From: Synechococcus sp. AG-679-C18
GTDB lineage: Bacteria; Cyanobacteriota; Cyanobacteriia; PCC-6307; Cyanobiaceae
Assembly: GCA_003210755.1 (NCBI GenBank)
Contig: QCUL01000008.1
Span: 22,871-86,870, forward strand
Direction: 5' to 3'
Length of the DNA: 64,000 bases
The translations under genes and the position numbers were made by a program. Positions 36,580-44,690 of the stretch are shown one piece after another. How positions within the stretch are numbered: the stretch's first letter is position 1; every line of letters starts with the position of its first letter. Below the pieces are notes generated by a model. That model ran no database searches and was not told where the DNA came from. It saw only the letters and a list, made by a program, of their open reading frames with translations.

Positions 36580-36703
36580 GGGTAAGAGGCCTGTTATGGA
36601 GTTATAGCAATGGCATCTCACAAAGTCTTTGATTGATAATAACTGCGCTCAAAAGGTTTCTGAGGAGGTGGGACGCAAATTGATAGAGCACTACTTTTAT
36701 TAA

Positions 36704-36963
36704 TCAATAACGGCTGCAAGCACCTTCGGCAATGGTAAAGAACTTTGGAAACACCGTGTTTGGTTCATCGACTTCGACCATCAACCGTATCTTGACCTTC
36801 TCTGACGGGAGATGATTGCCTGCCGCGTCAGTAATATCGGTGAAGCCTTTCGCTTCGCACCAATAGAACTGAGTCCCAGCCTCCTCAGCGTTTGCAGTTA
36901 ATAGAGGACTCGTAAGAGCTATTGCCAGGAGAGAGAGGTAGATGTAATCGCGAAACGGAGCAT
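36704..36963 (-). pseudogene. Small secreted protein gene with a broken start
   Basis: The frame reads YLSLLAIALTSPLLTANAEE, AGTQFYWCEAKGFTDITDAA and ends FTIAEGACSRY: a signal peptide and short mature domain with two cysteines. No start codon lies in this frame; an ATG at 36963 is in a different frame and runs into a stop after 14 codons. A one-base change would restore it. Confidence 0.45.
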
Positions 36964-37375
36964 TGAGTTGTAATCAGTCCGCGCATGATGCCGAGCTTTG
37001 CCTGGTGGCGCCCGGTGCTGCAGCAGCAATGTGGCTGTGATCACCTCGATCCTGCACAAATTTCCGAGGACTTATTACGTACCTGCACGGACGCTGAAAG
37101 ACCCCCATGCCCCTTCCGTGCCTACTGAGCCAGCTGCATTGATGGTGCCAGCACCCTTTCAGAATTAATAGATGACTCGCCTTAATAAGGGGCAAAATTT
37201 CCTGATGATTGAGATTCAAATTTGTCCTGTACCTTTTTATTGCAAACTCGAGAAACTGTTTCTGCTCAAGCCAAGTGATTTGCACATAGCGTCATGATTT
37301 GCGATATGAATTTTCAGTAAATTAAATGCGTCTTTTACACAAATTTGACGTACAATTTAGTTCGTCGCCTGGCCG
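36964..37375. other. Spacer with a fragment of the cysteine-rich repeat
   Basis: TCCGCGCATGATGCCG (about 36979) repeats 34066; otherwise nothing supported. Confidence 0.45.
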
Positions 37376-38434
37376 ATGTGCCCAGCATTTATGCTTGTCA
37401 AAGATGGTGTATTTATTCGTTCATTGAAGTGGTTAGATTCAAGGAAAATTCCTATTTTTCCAAGAACGATCAGTCAGGATAGCCATGCCCTTTCTTTACT
37501 GAGAATATTCGATGAATTTAATCGTGAACCAAATGGTGTCCTCACTTCAGCGATTGGCATTGAAACGATATTAGATACTGAGATTATTACTTCATTTGAT
37601 ATGTCCTTCCCTGGTTCTTGCGCTCAGCTTGAACAGAATGATCACTTGTATTTGTCAGGGTTTGTCAGGAAATTATTCAAAATGCTTGACTCTAATGAAT
37701 GGAAGTGTTTGCTCGCAGATAGTTATTTTTGGGAGTTTGATCGTGGAAGCAGTGATTTTGAGCTTGCTGGGATTTTTCAAAGGTTGCATCGAACGGTAGA
37801 TTCTCGAGATTCATTTGAAATACTGCTAAGGCTGCTAATTGAGAGTGACTATTTTCAAATTGTTGATCCAAGTAAACATCCTTTGCTTCGTGGATTTTTG
37901 AGGCTGTCTGGTCTACCAATTCAAATTGGATTTATGTGCGGTAGAGGCAGTCTGATAAAACTGGTAGGAGCAATACGAAACATGGAAGAATTTTATTCAT
38001 TCTTTAAAGCTAATTTCATTCTCTATGACGAAAGCATTCAGTACTGGCTTAGTAAATTTTCTGGATTTTGCTCACGCACTTTGTCTTGTGCAGATATCAA
38101 TTATAGTTTAGATTATGATTTTGCCGATAATCGATTTCTACCGCGTATTTCTTTTGAGGTTACTCCTTGCTGGCGCAGCAAAGGGGCAGTCAGTGAAGTT
38201 CTGTATGCATTTGAAGAGCTTACCCTCTCTGATATTCAGCTTGGTCATTTGCGGAGCTACTGCAACTATCTTCCTCTAGGTTCTAAATTAGAATATATTG
38301 ATCTTATTCCTCAGCTGGGAATCATTGATCATCATTCATTGCGATTTGTAGCCCTGCCAAGTCATTTCAAAATTTCATTTCTCTATGGCAATGCAAGTAT
38401 TAAATCTTACACATGGCTTCAATCCTTGGAGTGA
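37376..38434 (+). CDS. Unknown 352-residue protein in the prochlorosin cluster
   Basis: I do not recognise it. It begins MCPAFMLVKDGVFIRSLKWL (GTG or ATG near 37376-37390; the exact start is unsure) and ends HFKISFLYGNASIKSYTWLQSLE (part). It is a soluble, mixed alpha/beta protein without signal peptide or membrane segment. The C-terminal RFVALPSHFKISFLYGN pattern faintly recalls peptide-modifying enzymes found with RiPPs, but this is not enough to name it. It is the only long gene in the precursor cluster besides lanM and the exporter. Candidates: tailoring enzyme or immunity factor. AT-rich codon use. Confidence 0.75.
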   Translation: MCPAFMLVKDGVFIRSLKWLDSRKIPIFPRTISQDSHALSLLRIFDEFNREPNGVLTSAIGIETILDTEIITSFDMSFPGSCAQLEQNDHLYLSGFVRKLFKMLDSNEWKCLLADSYFWEFDRGSSDFELAGIFQRLHRTVDSRDSFEILLRLLIESDYFQIVDPSKHPLLRGFLRLSGLPIQIGFMCGRGSLIKLVGAIRNMEEFYSFFKANFILYDESIQYWLSKFSGFCSRTLSCADINYSLDYDFADNRFLPRISFEVTPCWRSKGAVSEVLYAFEELTLSDIQLGHLRSYCNYLPLGSKLEYIDLIPQLGIIDHHSLRFVALPSHFKISFLYGNASIKSYTWLQSLE

Positions 38435-38576
38435 TTGGTAGTAATTGAATACTGGTTTACAGAAAGGCACAGATTTGAATAATTCCTGTTTCGCTGAAGA
38501 GAGATCTAGTAAATCTGCGTAATCAATTTATTGTAGATAATTTTGCTTGAATAATTTAGCCTGTTAGGGCAATCAA

Positions 38577-38822
38577 TTAAGATTTTTTATTGGTATATTT
38601 TAAGCCATCGCAAGTGTTGTAGCAGCTCCCTCCAGTCAAGCCGTCGAGCTCCTCGTCGCTGAGGTCGGTAAATTGGCTTAATTTGTCAGAGCTGAATTCA
38701 TAACCATAGTCTTTGGCTATTGAGGTGATTTCATCAGGTGATTTCGCTCGTTTTAGTTTTTCTTGAAGGTTGTTATCGCCTTCAACCTTTTCCATGAACG
38801 CTTTGAGTTGCTCTTCTGACAT
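38577..38822 (-). CDS. Prochlorosin-type lanthipeptide precursor
   Basis: 81 residues. The leader starts MSEEQLKAFMEKVEGDNNLQ and ends SDEELDGLTGG. The core is SCYNTCDGLKYTNKKS: two Cys and Ser1, Thr5, Thr12 and Ser16, so two thioether rings are possible. Canonical layout; most likely functional. Confidence 0.9.
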   Translation of the reverse strand: MSEEQLKAFMEKVEGDNNLQEKLKRAKSPDEITSIAKDYGYEFSSDKLSQFTDLSDEELDGLTGGSCYNTCDGLKYTNKKS

Positions 38823-38879
38823 CAGGCCACAAACCAGCTGAATATCTCAACTTTCGCAAGTCTTGGGCTTTTTGTCAGC
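38823..38879 (-). repeat. Precursor 5' module, copy 2
   Basis: Near-identical to 33976-34032, directly upstream of the precursor start; includes GCAAGTCTTGGGCTTTTTGT and CAGCGGC. Confidence 0.75.
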
Positions 38880-38926
38880 GGCAGCAGGTGAAGTCCTGAA
38901 GTTCAGGCTCTCTGTCCACCTGCGAA

Positions 38927-39502
38927 TCAGCGATAAGGACCTATCCGAGCGCAAGGTTGCCAAGCCTGGCCAGCCTGCACCAACAACGACTTGGCATCAC
39001 TCGCGTCACAAGCCATCTCCAAATGCTTGGCCGTGATGCCATAAACATCCCCCCAAGTGGAAGCCTTGATTTGACCGGTCTGCTGAACCTTGTAGCGACC
39101 GAACTGCTCCCAAACATCCAGGAGCGGGAATTGAGAGTGGCCTATGGCCGGGGCGGGAATATCGGGGCCGGTCTGCTGTGCGACGGCTTCTTTGAGAGTG
39201 CGGCCTGTGGCGATGGCCTGTGAGATTGATTCGACGGATCGCTGAATCACACCCGCTTGGGCGGGCAGCCATTTCACTGGCAAGACGGTTGTGGCTCGGG
39301 ATCCATCAGCGAAACGGACATCCAGCTTCGCTTTGCCTCGCTGCTCACAAACCCGATAGGCAGTACCCACCGTGGAGCGGAGTTGGTTCCTCAGACCGAG
39401 AACCCAATCAGGAGCGTGGCTACGACTGGGCATAGGCCTTGGAGTGAGGCGAGCGACAGGCGAGTGACAAACGAGTGACAACGCGCTGCTAAATGACACC
39501 AT
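38927..39502 (-). pseudogene. Truncated tyrosine integrase (N-terminal and core-binding part)
   Basis: About 190 residues that align in order with the N-terminal half of the intact integrase at 39880: RFADGSRATTVLPVKWLPAQ with RWSDGTRQAAVLPIDWRPGI; IATGRTLKEAVAQQ with IQTGMGLKEAVHLQ; QFGRYKVQQTGQIKASTWGD with RFRIHKLQSGQVKDDCWKQN. The catalytic domain (R, HxxR, Y) is missing; the reading frame stops where the precursor module begins. It belongs to the left island and points away from tRNA-Pro, head-to-head with the intact integrase. Confidence 0.8.
39446..39481. other. Putative integrase arm-type repeats (left island end)
   Basis: GAGCGACA, GAGTGACA and GAGTGACA occur in tandem at 10-11 bp spacing. 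A similar GAGTGAC pair lies at about 16241-16258. Confidence 0.45.
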
Positions 39503-39587
39503 CTGACCACATTTGACGCAAACCCGAAACCCCTTGCAGTCACTGATTTCGGTGAGATTCCCTTCGTTGTCTACTATGTGGGGGTAA

Positions 39588-39661
39588 CGGGGTGTAGCGC
39601 AGTTTGGTAGCGCGCCTGCTTTGGGAGCAGGATGTCGCAGGTTCGAATCCTGTCACCCCGA
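39588..39661 (+). tRNA. tRNA-Pro (anticodon TGG)
   Basis: A 74-nt cloverleaf: acceptor CGGGGTG (39588-39594) pairs with CACCCCG (39654-39660), discriminator A. The anticodon loop TTTGGGA is closed by CCTGC/GCAGG. The T arm contains GCAGGTTCGAATCCTGT. It serves as the attachment site of the element to its right. Confidence 0.97.
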
Positions 39662-39664
39662 TTC
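39619..39664 (+). repeat. attL: 46-bp tRNA-Pro 3' end repeat
   Basis: Starts CTTTGGGAGCAGGATGTCGC and ends CACCCCGATTC; identical over 46 bp to attR at 56615-56660. Confidence 0.92.
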
Positions 39665-39701
39665 CGCCATAAGCACTGCACCACAAGCAGTTTGACCTAA
39701 G

Positions 39702-39739
39702 AAACCCCATCATCCCCACCCGGTTTGATGGGGTTTTTT
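39702..39739 (+). terminator. Rho-independent terminator after tRNA-Pro
   Basis: AACCCCATCA pairs with TGATGGGGTT and is followed by TTTT. It lies about 40 bp after the tRNA. Confidence 0.8.
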
Positions 39740-39879
39740 GATGGTTCATATGGCCCTTTTGCGAGTGATTCTGCGAGTGCAATTGCTTGCGACTTCCTGC
39801 TTTAACTCGTAAGTTGCTTGGGTGAGCCAGCGCAGCTGTCACTGCCTGACTCGTGACCAACCCAACCTGAATTGGATCG

Positions 39880-41130
39880 ATGGCTTCATCATCTCGTAAT
39901 TGGGCAGCAGACCTAAGGGCTGCCATCAAACAACAGTTCCGGCTTGGTGGTTTCACCGTTCGAGAAATGAACGGAAAGGTGATGCTCCAAAAGCGTTGGT
40001 CTGATGGAACGCGCCAGGCTGCCGTGCTGCCCATTGATTGGCGCCCTGGCATCACGCTCAATGTGCTCGCCGTAATTGAAGCGGTGAATGATCACATCCA
40101 AACCGGTATGGGCCTCAAAGAAGCAGTCCATTTGCAATGGCCTGTAGATGAAGACAACAACAATGGTCCGGTGAGGATTAGTCGCAGTGGCACTAATTGG
40201 CCAGAAATTGTTGAACGTTTCCGCATCCATAAATTGCAATCCGGCCAAGTCAAAGATGACTGCTGGAAGCAGAACTATTCCTATGTGATGCGTCGTTTAC
40301 TTGCAGCCCTGGCTGATTCCTCATCTCCAACAAATGGGAAAGCGGTTTTATTGGCTCTTGCAACCGGCAAACCGGGCAGCAGAGGCAGGGTTGTGCAGAT
40401 CGAACGTGCTGCCCAATTCCTGCGGTTCGCCGTTCGTGAGGTTGGTGTCGATCAACGTTGGGCACCACCCGAAGGTGAGGATCTAGTCGATCTAAAAGGA
40501 CGCAAAGCACCAAACGAGAAGTCCACTTCACCCCAAGCAGGGCAAGCAGTCCCACTTATGGATGAGGCGTTTCTCACTCTTTTGAGTGAAATACCCGACC
40601 CAAGGTGGCGATTGGCCGTTGGTCTTTGTGGTGTCTTTGGTTTGCGGCCTATTGAATTGCAGTACTGCCGCCCTGAAGGTGACGGGCTTCGCGTGGATTA
40701 TCAGAAACGGACTGCTCGGGGAACTTCACCCAAACGAACAGTGGAAGCCCTGGATCCGATCGGACGTTCTGGCCTCGGGAAACAGTTGCTGCTCGAACTC
40801 TCCAGCGGTTTGGTCGAACTTCCCCCAATGGGTGGAAGGGATGCCCTGGCTGCAACTTCAATGAACACGTACCTGCGTCGCCGCAAGTACTGGGAAGAGC
40901 TGCGGCAAGAGGCGATCGCTTCCGGCGCAGGGCGTCTCAGCGGTTATTCGTTCCGCCACGGTTATGCCTACCGCTCGGCCATGGCCTACGACATTCCGAT
41001 CAGGGCAGCAGCTGCATTGATGGGTCACAGCGTCCAAGTCCACATGCAGCATTACGGCAAATGGGTGGATGACGCAGCGGTCAAAGGTGCCGTCGCTGCT
41101 GCCCGTGATCGTGTAGCCCTGGCTTCCTGA
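39880..41130 (+). CDS. int: Tyrosine recombinase/integrase
   Basis: A 416-residue integrase. The N-terminal arm- and core-binding region is followed by the catalytic domain with Arg in GVFGLRPIELQYC (about 256), the HxxR box in YSFRHGYAYRSA (about 358-363) and the tyrosine box LMGHSVQVHMQHYGKW (Tyr about 391). It should recombine the tRNA-Pro site with the circular element. It lies 218 bp from the tRNA. Two GCGAGTG sites (about 39765-39780) between attL and int may be arm sites. Its stop abuts the stop of the convergent terminase gene. Confidence 0.95.
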   Translation: MASSSRNWAADLRAAIKQQFRLGGFTVREMNGKVMLQKRWSDGTRQAAVLPIDWRPGITLNVLAVIEAVNDHIQTGMGLKEAVHLQWPVDEDNNNGPVRISRSGTNWPEIVERFRIHKLQSGQVKDDCWKQNYSYVMRRLLAALADSSSPTNGKAVLLALATGKPGSRGRVVQIERAAQFLRFAVREVGVDQRWAPPEGEDLVDLKGRKAPNEKSTSPQAGQAVPLMDEAFLTLLSEIPDPRWRLAVGLCGVFGLRPIELQYCRPEGDGLRVDYQKRTARGTSPKRTVEALDPIGRSGLGKQLLLELSSGLVELPPMGGRDALAATSMNTYLRRRKYWEELRQEAIASGAGRLSGYSFRHGYAYRSAMAYDIPIRAAAALMGHSVQVHMQHYGKWVDDAAVKGAVAAARDRVALAS

Positions 41131-42372
41131 TTAGTACATCTGGAAGCTGGTGATTCCGAGGCTGTAGGGCAGCAAGCCTTTAGCAATGCCCAGGCACATG
41201 TAGCCAAGTGCATCACTCATATGTCCATGGTCACTTTTCGGGTCTGCAACGGCTTTGCCCAGGGCGTATTCCAGGGAGGCCAATGAACGAATCAATCGCT
41301 TGCCGCTGGGGTCGATCTTCAAGCGGCGGCGATTTTGTGCATCACGAATAAACAACCGAACCGCTGCGTACTTGTCGCGAATCGCCCAGGGTGCTCGGGG
41401 ACTTTTTACTTTGAATCCGTGTTGGCGCAGGATCGCGTGATCACTCAGGCCCATCGAGCTGGTTTGGCTCCTGCTGCCCGTTGGATCGGGGAAGCAGATG
41501 ATCTCTTGGCGTGGGTAAGCCCTGCGCACAGCTTCTGCGAGTTGGCGGGTATCAGCATCGATAAGCACCACCTCTTTCAAGATGCGCAGTGATTCGCCCT
41601 GCAGTTGGCCAATGCAGGCACACATCGGATTGCGGTTGAAATCACAACCCATCAGCAGCTGCTCATTGGGGTCATAGGTCTGGGCAGCAACGTTGGTGGA
41701 GCGACTGAAATCGGGATAGATCGCACCCAGCAGTGATTCGATCGAGGCTTCGAATTCCTGGCGAAAAAGCGAGGGATCCATTGTGGATTTGGCCTCTTCC
41801 ACAAACTCAGGGCTGATCCACCCACCGTCGGTGCTGCGGAAGCTCCATCGCTCCCAACCTGGAGTGGATTTAGCCCGTTCCCACAACTCAGCACTGAAGT
41901 TTCCGCCACCGGCAGGGGTGGAGCAGAACAACACTCGACCGTTGGTGGTGCCGAGCATTGGAAGCAAACTCGCCTCCCACATCGATTGAAGATCACTCAC
42001 ATAAGAGAACTCATCGAGCAGCAAAAGGTGGGCTTTTTGGCCCCGCAGTGAGTCCGCAAAATCTGCACCAGCCAGGGTGATTCGGCTGCTGTTTCTGAAC
42101 TCCAGCGTGAGGGTTGATTCCATCGCCCTGTCGGTCCAACTGGTCGGAACCATTCGCTTTAGATCATTCCAGGCAATGTCTTTGGCCATCTTTCGTGATG
42201 GCGCGAGGTAGAAGATTTGGCTGCCGGGTTGCTCTAGTGCTGTGCTCAATGCTTCGGTGAGCATCAACCGGGTTTTGCCGAATCTGCGGCCACTGAACAA
42301 AACTCGCACTCGGGCTTTGGATCGATGCACCAGGGCAGCAGCGGGCTTGAGTTCGAGTTGAGCTACCGGCAC
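41131..42372 (-). CDS. terL: Phage terminase large subunit
   Basis: A 413-residue DNA packaging motor. The ATPase part has Walker A FSGRRFGKTRLM (about 27-38) and Walker B HLLLLDEFSYV (about 113-123), with coupling motif LFCSTPAGGG. The nuclease part has acidic residues in LMGCDFNRNPM and CFPDPTGS and near DHGHMSDALGYM. Starts with GTG at 42372. Length is a little short of typical, but all blocks are present. A packaging gene without a capsid gene nearby suggests use of a helper phage's capsid. Confidence 0.93.
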   Translation of the reverse strand: MPVAQLELKPAAALVHRSKARVRVLFSGRRFGKTRLMLTEALSTALEQPGSQIFYLAPSRKMAKDIAWNDLKRMVPTSWTDRAMESTLTLEFRNSSRITLAGADFADSLRGQKAHLLLLDEFSYVSDLQSMWEASLLPMLGTTNGRVLFCSTPAGGGNFSAELWERAKSTPGWERWSFRSTDGGWISPEFVEEAKSTMDPSLFRQEFEASIESLLGAIYPDFSRSTNVAAQTYDPNEQLLMGCDFNRNPMCACIGQLQGESLRILKEVVLIDADTRQLAEAVRRAYPRQEIICFPDPTGSRSQTSSMGLSDHAILRQHGFKVKSPRAPWAIRDKYAAVRLFIRDAQNRRRLKIDPSGKRLIRSLASLEYALGKAVADPKSDHGHMSDALGYMCLGIAKGLLPYSLGITSFQMY

Positions 42373-42417
42373 TCGTATTCTTCACTTAATGCTTTCATTC
42401 TGTCGGTTGACGCCAGA

Positions 42418-42639
42418 ATGGATTCAGCTTCTTTCAGCCCTGTGACTCCCGAAAACAACAACGAAAATTCCGAAAATGTTGTCCCCGCTTCCCAACTTGT
42501 TGGAGTTGTGCCTCCTCCATACGTGAATCAAAATTCACCTTTTGGTTCGACACGCGCCAGCGATTTAGTGATTCCTGATGTCGATTACATGAAAAACTTG
42601 CGCGAAAGCAGATTGCAGAGCAGCACCACTGAGGATTGA
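42418..42639 (+). CDS. Small acidic protein, unknown
   Basis: From the ATG at 42418, 73 residues: MDSASFSPVTPENNNENSEN, VVPASQLVGVVPPPYVNQNS, ending MKNLRESRLQSSTTED. Low-complexity, probably disordered. Divergent from terL; ends just before the direct repeat at 42643. No family recognised. Confidence 0.5.
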   Translation: MDSASFSPVTPENNNENSENVVPASQLVGVVPPPYVNQNSPFGSTRASDLVIPDVDYMKNLRESRLQSSTTED

Positions 42640-42642
42640 GTG

Positions 42643-42668
42643 GGCAACGGCAGTGAAGGCCCCCCCTT
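42643..42668 (+). repeat. Direct repeat flanking the cargo segment, copy 1
   Basis: GGCAACGGCAGTGAAGG plus a run of C and TT recurs at 44737-44761 with one C fewer. The two copies enclose the precursor and beta-barrel genes. Confidence 0.7.
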
Positions 42669-42807
42669 GGAAGGAGAAGAGGAAGTCCACTTGAGCTCAA
42701 GCCGTCGCCAGGCGATCGCGGTCAATCAGCAAAGCTGAAACTGCCCACTACCGCTCACATCACCGTTAGGAGTAAGTCAACATGAGCCTCTCATCAAGTT
42801 CTCAGTC

Positions 42808-42950
42808 ATGCTCCGTGGTCTCTCCCTGGGGCTTTTGGCTTCTGCCATCTCGATTGCTTCTCTTCCTGCCATTGCTCAAGAAGACGGCAGTGCTGATGAC
42901 CTTGGTGTGACTGGGTAGCAGCTAAATGATGTGGTGGCTGACAACATAAA
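42808..42950 (+). pseudogene. Truncated copy of the 43615 beta-barrel gene
   Basis: Reads MLRGLSLGLLASAISIASLP, AIAQEDGSADDLGVTG and TAG; the upstream 50 bp and QE(D/N)GSADDLGV match the full gene at 43615. Homology fades after about 42950, where the precursor module begins. Confidence 0.75.
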
Positions 42951-42993
42951 CCAGAGATGCGAATATGAATTAGTTGAACCCTGTTAAAGGCAG

Positions 42994-43248
42994 ATGTCAG
43001 AAGAACAACTCAAAGCCTTCCTTGAAAGAGTCAAAGGCGACAACAGTCTTCAGGAGAAACTCAAAGCAGTTACTGATGCCAATGCTGTTGCTGCCATTGC
43101 CAAGGAAGCAGGTTTTAGTATCTCTGCTGATGACCTAGCTAAGGCTCAATCCAAACTTTCAGATGAGGAGCTGGAAGGCGTGGCTGGTGGCGGGGTTGCC
43201 ACTCGTGGTTATGTGGAGGGTCACTGCTCACTGATGTGCAACTATTGA
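42994..43248 (+). CDS. Prochlorosin-type lanthipeptide precursor inside the tRNA-Pro element
   Basis: 84 residues. The leader MSEEQLKAFLERVKGDNSLQ ... LSDEELEGVAGG is canonical. The core GVATRGYVEGHCSLMCNY has Thr4, Ser13 and two Cys (12 and 16). It has its own terminator (43355-43385) and the dispersed repeat downstream. It is the only precursor on this element, which has no lanM; processing by the LanM at 21860 is inferred. Confidence 0.9.
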   Translation: MSEEQLKAFLERVKGDNSLQEKLKAVTDANAVAAIAKEAGFSISADDLAKAQSKLSDEELEGVAGGGVATRGYVEGHCSLMCNY

Positions 43249-43354
43249 GTTGCCTGCTAGTAACTATTGTTCCACAACCCATTAACCACCCCCTACAACG
43301 AAGGAAAATAAATTAGATAAGACTGAAGATGACTGTATAGCTTACTCACGCAAA

Positions 43355-43385
43355 GCCTCTGCCTTGACAGGGGATTTTTATTTCT
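43355..43385 (+). terminator. Terminator of the 42994 precursor
   Basis: CCTCTG, a short loop and CAGGGG (one wobble pair) followed by ATTTTTATTTCTTT. Confidence 0.65.
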
Positions 43386-43416
43386 TTAATCACTGCCTAA
43401 TCACGTCTAAATGCCA

Positions 43417-43499
43417 TCCAATACCTGGCACGATTGAGCAGAAAATAGATAAAACGAGATTGCTAAAATAAGGGTGTCAGCTAGGGACATTGCAGCCCT
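43417..43499 (-). repeat. Dispersed repeat copy C (inverted)
   Basis: The reverse complement matches the first 75 bp of copy A at 20683 almost base for base (AGGGCTGCAATGTCCCTAGC ... CTCGTTTTATCTA). Confidence 0.8.
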
Positions 43500-43614
43500 C
43501 CACGAGCGGGGTTTTTTATTGCCTACTGAATAGCAGCAAAGCTGAAACTGCCCACTGCAGCTCTCATCACCGTCAGTAGTAAGTCAACGTAAGTCGCTCA
43601 CCAAGCTCTCAGTC

Positions 43615-44565
43615 ATGCTGCGCCAGTTCACTGCAGGGCTTCTCGCGACTGCTGCATTCCTTGCTCTAGTGCCTGCCAGTGCTCAAGAGAACGGCAGTGC
43701 TGATGACCTTGGTGTGATGAGCATCAGCCTCAGTGATGTGGTCAAGCCAACTCTTGGTTTTCAAGGTGCACTGCAAGGCGCAGGAACACCAAATCAAGCA
43801 GGTATCGGTGGGTTCTTGCCCCTCTCTGTTGGCGACAACAGTGTGTTTTTTGCTGATGTCCTGGCTAACGCCAACTTTGCTGATTACGGCAATGACAGCA
43901 GCATCATCAATACAAAGGTGGCTGGCACCACCATCAGCACCTCATCAAGGCTTGGTTATCGCTGGCTGAATGGAGATCGCAGCTGGATGTACGGGCTAAA
44001 TGCTGGTTATGACAGCCGCCCGATGAATACAGGCGGAACCGATACCGGCATTCCTACTTTTGGAACGGAGCAGAGTGCGTTCTTCCAGCAGGTGGCAGTC
44101 AATGCGGAAGCAGTTTCCAATGACTGGAATTTCAATGCCTATGCCTTAATTTCGATTGGTGATACCGAGCAGAGGCTGAACTGGTTTTATCAAGGTGGTG
44201 CTCTGGATACATACGGGCTTGATGTTGGTTATTTCATCACTCCTGTGTTGAATGCTTCTGTTGGGTATTACTATCAAAATGGTGACCTAGGCACAGCTGA
44301 TGGTTCTGGTGTGCTCGGACGAGTTGCCTATGAAATCAGCAGTGGCTTAACAGCTGGTGTGAATATCTCCTACGACGAAGCATTCGAGACAAGAGTTTCA
44401 GCAGACCTTAAAGTTCGCTTTGGTGGTCCAAGTACAACATCACAGCGCAAAGATGTTCAACAACAATCTGTAATCAATGCCTTAACATCAACACCAAGTA
44501 ACCGGGATGTGAGGGTACACGATCGGTGCCTAGAGGGACCACCCATATGGAAGGTATGCCCATAA
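43615..44565 (+). CDS. Outer-membrane beta-barrel protein (inverse-autotransporter-like)
   Basis: A 316-residue protein with signal peptide (MLRQFTAGLLATAAFLALVP, cleaved near ASAQ). The mature part is a run of amphipathic strands with aromatic ends: VFFADVLANANFADYGNDSS, STSSRLGYRWLNGDRSWMYG, LNAGYDSRPMNTGG, LDVGYFITPVLNASVGYYYQ. This recalls the beta domain of inverse autotransporters/intimin-type barrels without a passenger. It ends in a non-barrel tail with two cysteines. Likely cell-surface cargo; possible roles are porin, receptor or phage-resistance factor. Confidence 0.8.
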   Translation: MLRQFTAGLLATAAFLALVPASAQENGSADDLGVMSISLSDVVKPTLGFQGALQGAGTPNQAGIGGFLPLSVGDNSVFFADVLANANFADYGNDSSIINTKVAGTTISTSSRLGYRWLNGDRSWMYGLNAGYDSRPMNTGGTDTGIPTFGTEQSAFFQQVAVNAEAVSNDWNFNAYALISIGDTEQRLNWFYQGGALDTYGLDVGYFITPVLNASVGYYYQNGDLGTADGSGVLGRVAYEISSGLTAGVNISYDEAFETRVSADLKVRFGGPSTTSQRKDVQQQSVINALTSTPSNRDVRVHDRCLEGPPIWKVCP

Positions 44566-44624
44566 GAAGGGACCTTTGTAACCCTGCAACCAAACCCAAT
44601 GATTGATGCAACTTATCACTCAAC

Positions 44625-44652
44625 GCCCCTGCGACCACAGGGGCTTTTTATT
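44625..44652 (+). terminator. Terminator of the beta-barrel gene
   Basis: GCCCCTG (44625-44631) pairs with CAGGGGC (44638-44644), followed by TTTTTATTT. Confidence 0.85.
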
Positions 44653-44690
44653 TATTGAACCAACACCATAAACCCTTAAATCAGCCGTTG

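Larger units (their letters stand above)
16139..39661. mobile_element. Putative tRNA-Pro genomic island carrying a prochlorosin system
   Basis: Bounded on the left by a broken tRNA-Pro copy and on the right by the intact tRNA-Pro, with a truncated tyrosine integrase (38927-39502) just inside the right end. GAGTGACA repeats occur near both ends (16240-16258 and 39446-39481), as expected for integrase arm sites. Contents are small unknown genes, an HNH-like protein, the lanthipeptide synthetase, its exporter and precursor genes. The boundaries are inferred; no perfect direct repeat was seen at the left end. Confidence 0.5.

Noticed and set aside
36974..37285. Possible 103-residue gene
   Set aside because: It overlaps a repeat fragment and has no consistent protein features.
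39446..39481. CRISPR-like short tandem repeats
   Set aside because: The units are 8 bp with no spacers and no cas genes; arm-type sites are a better explanation.
43485..43515. Possible terminator before GGGGTTTTTT
   Set aside because: The stem is weak and overlaps the dispersed repeat; no gene ends there.
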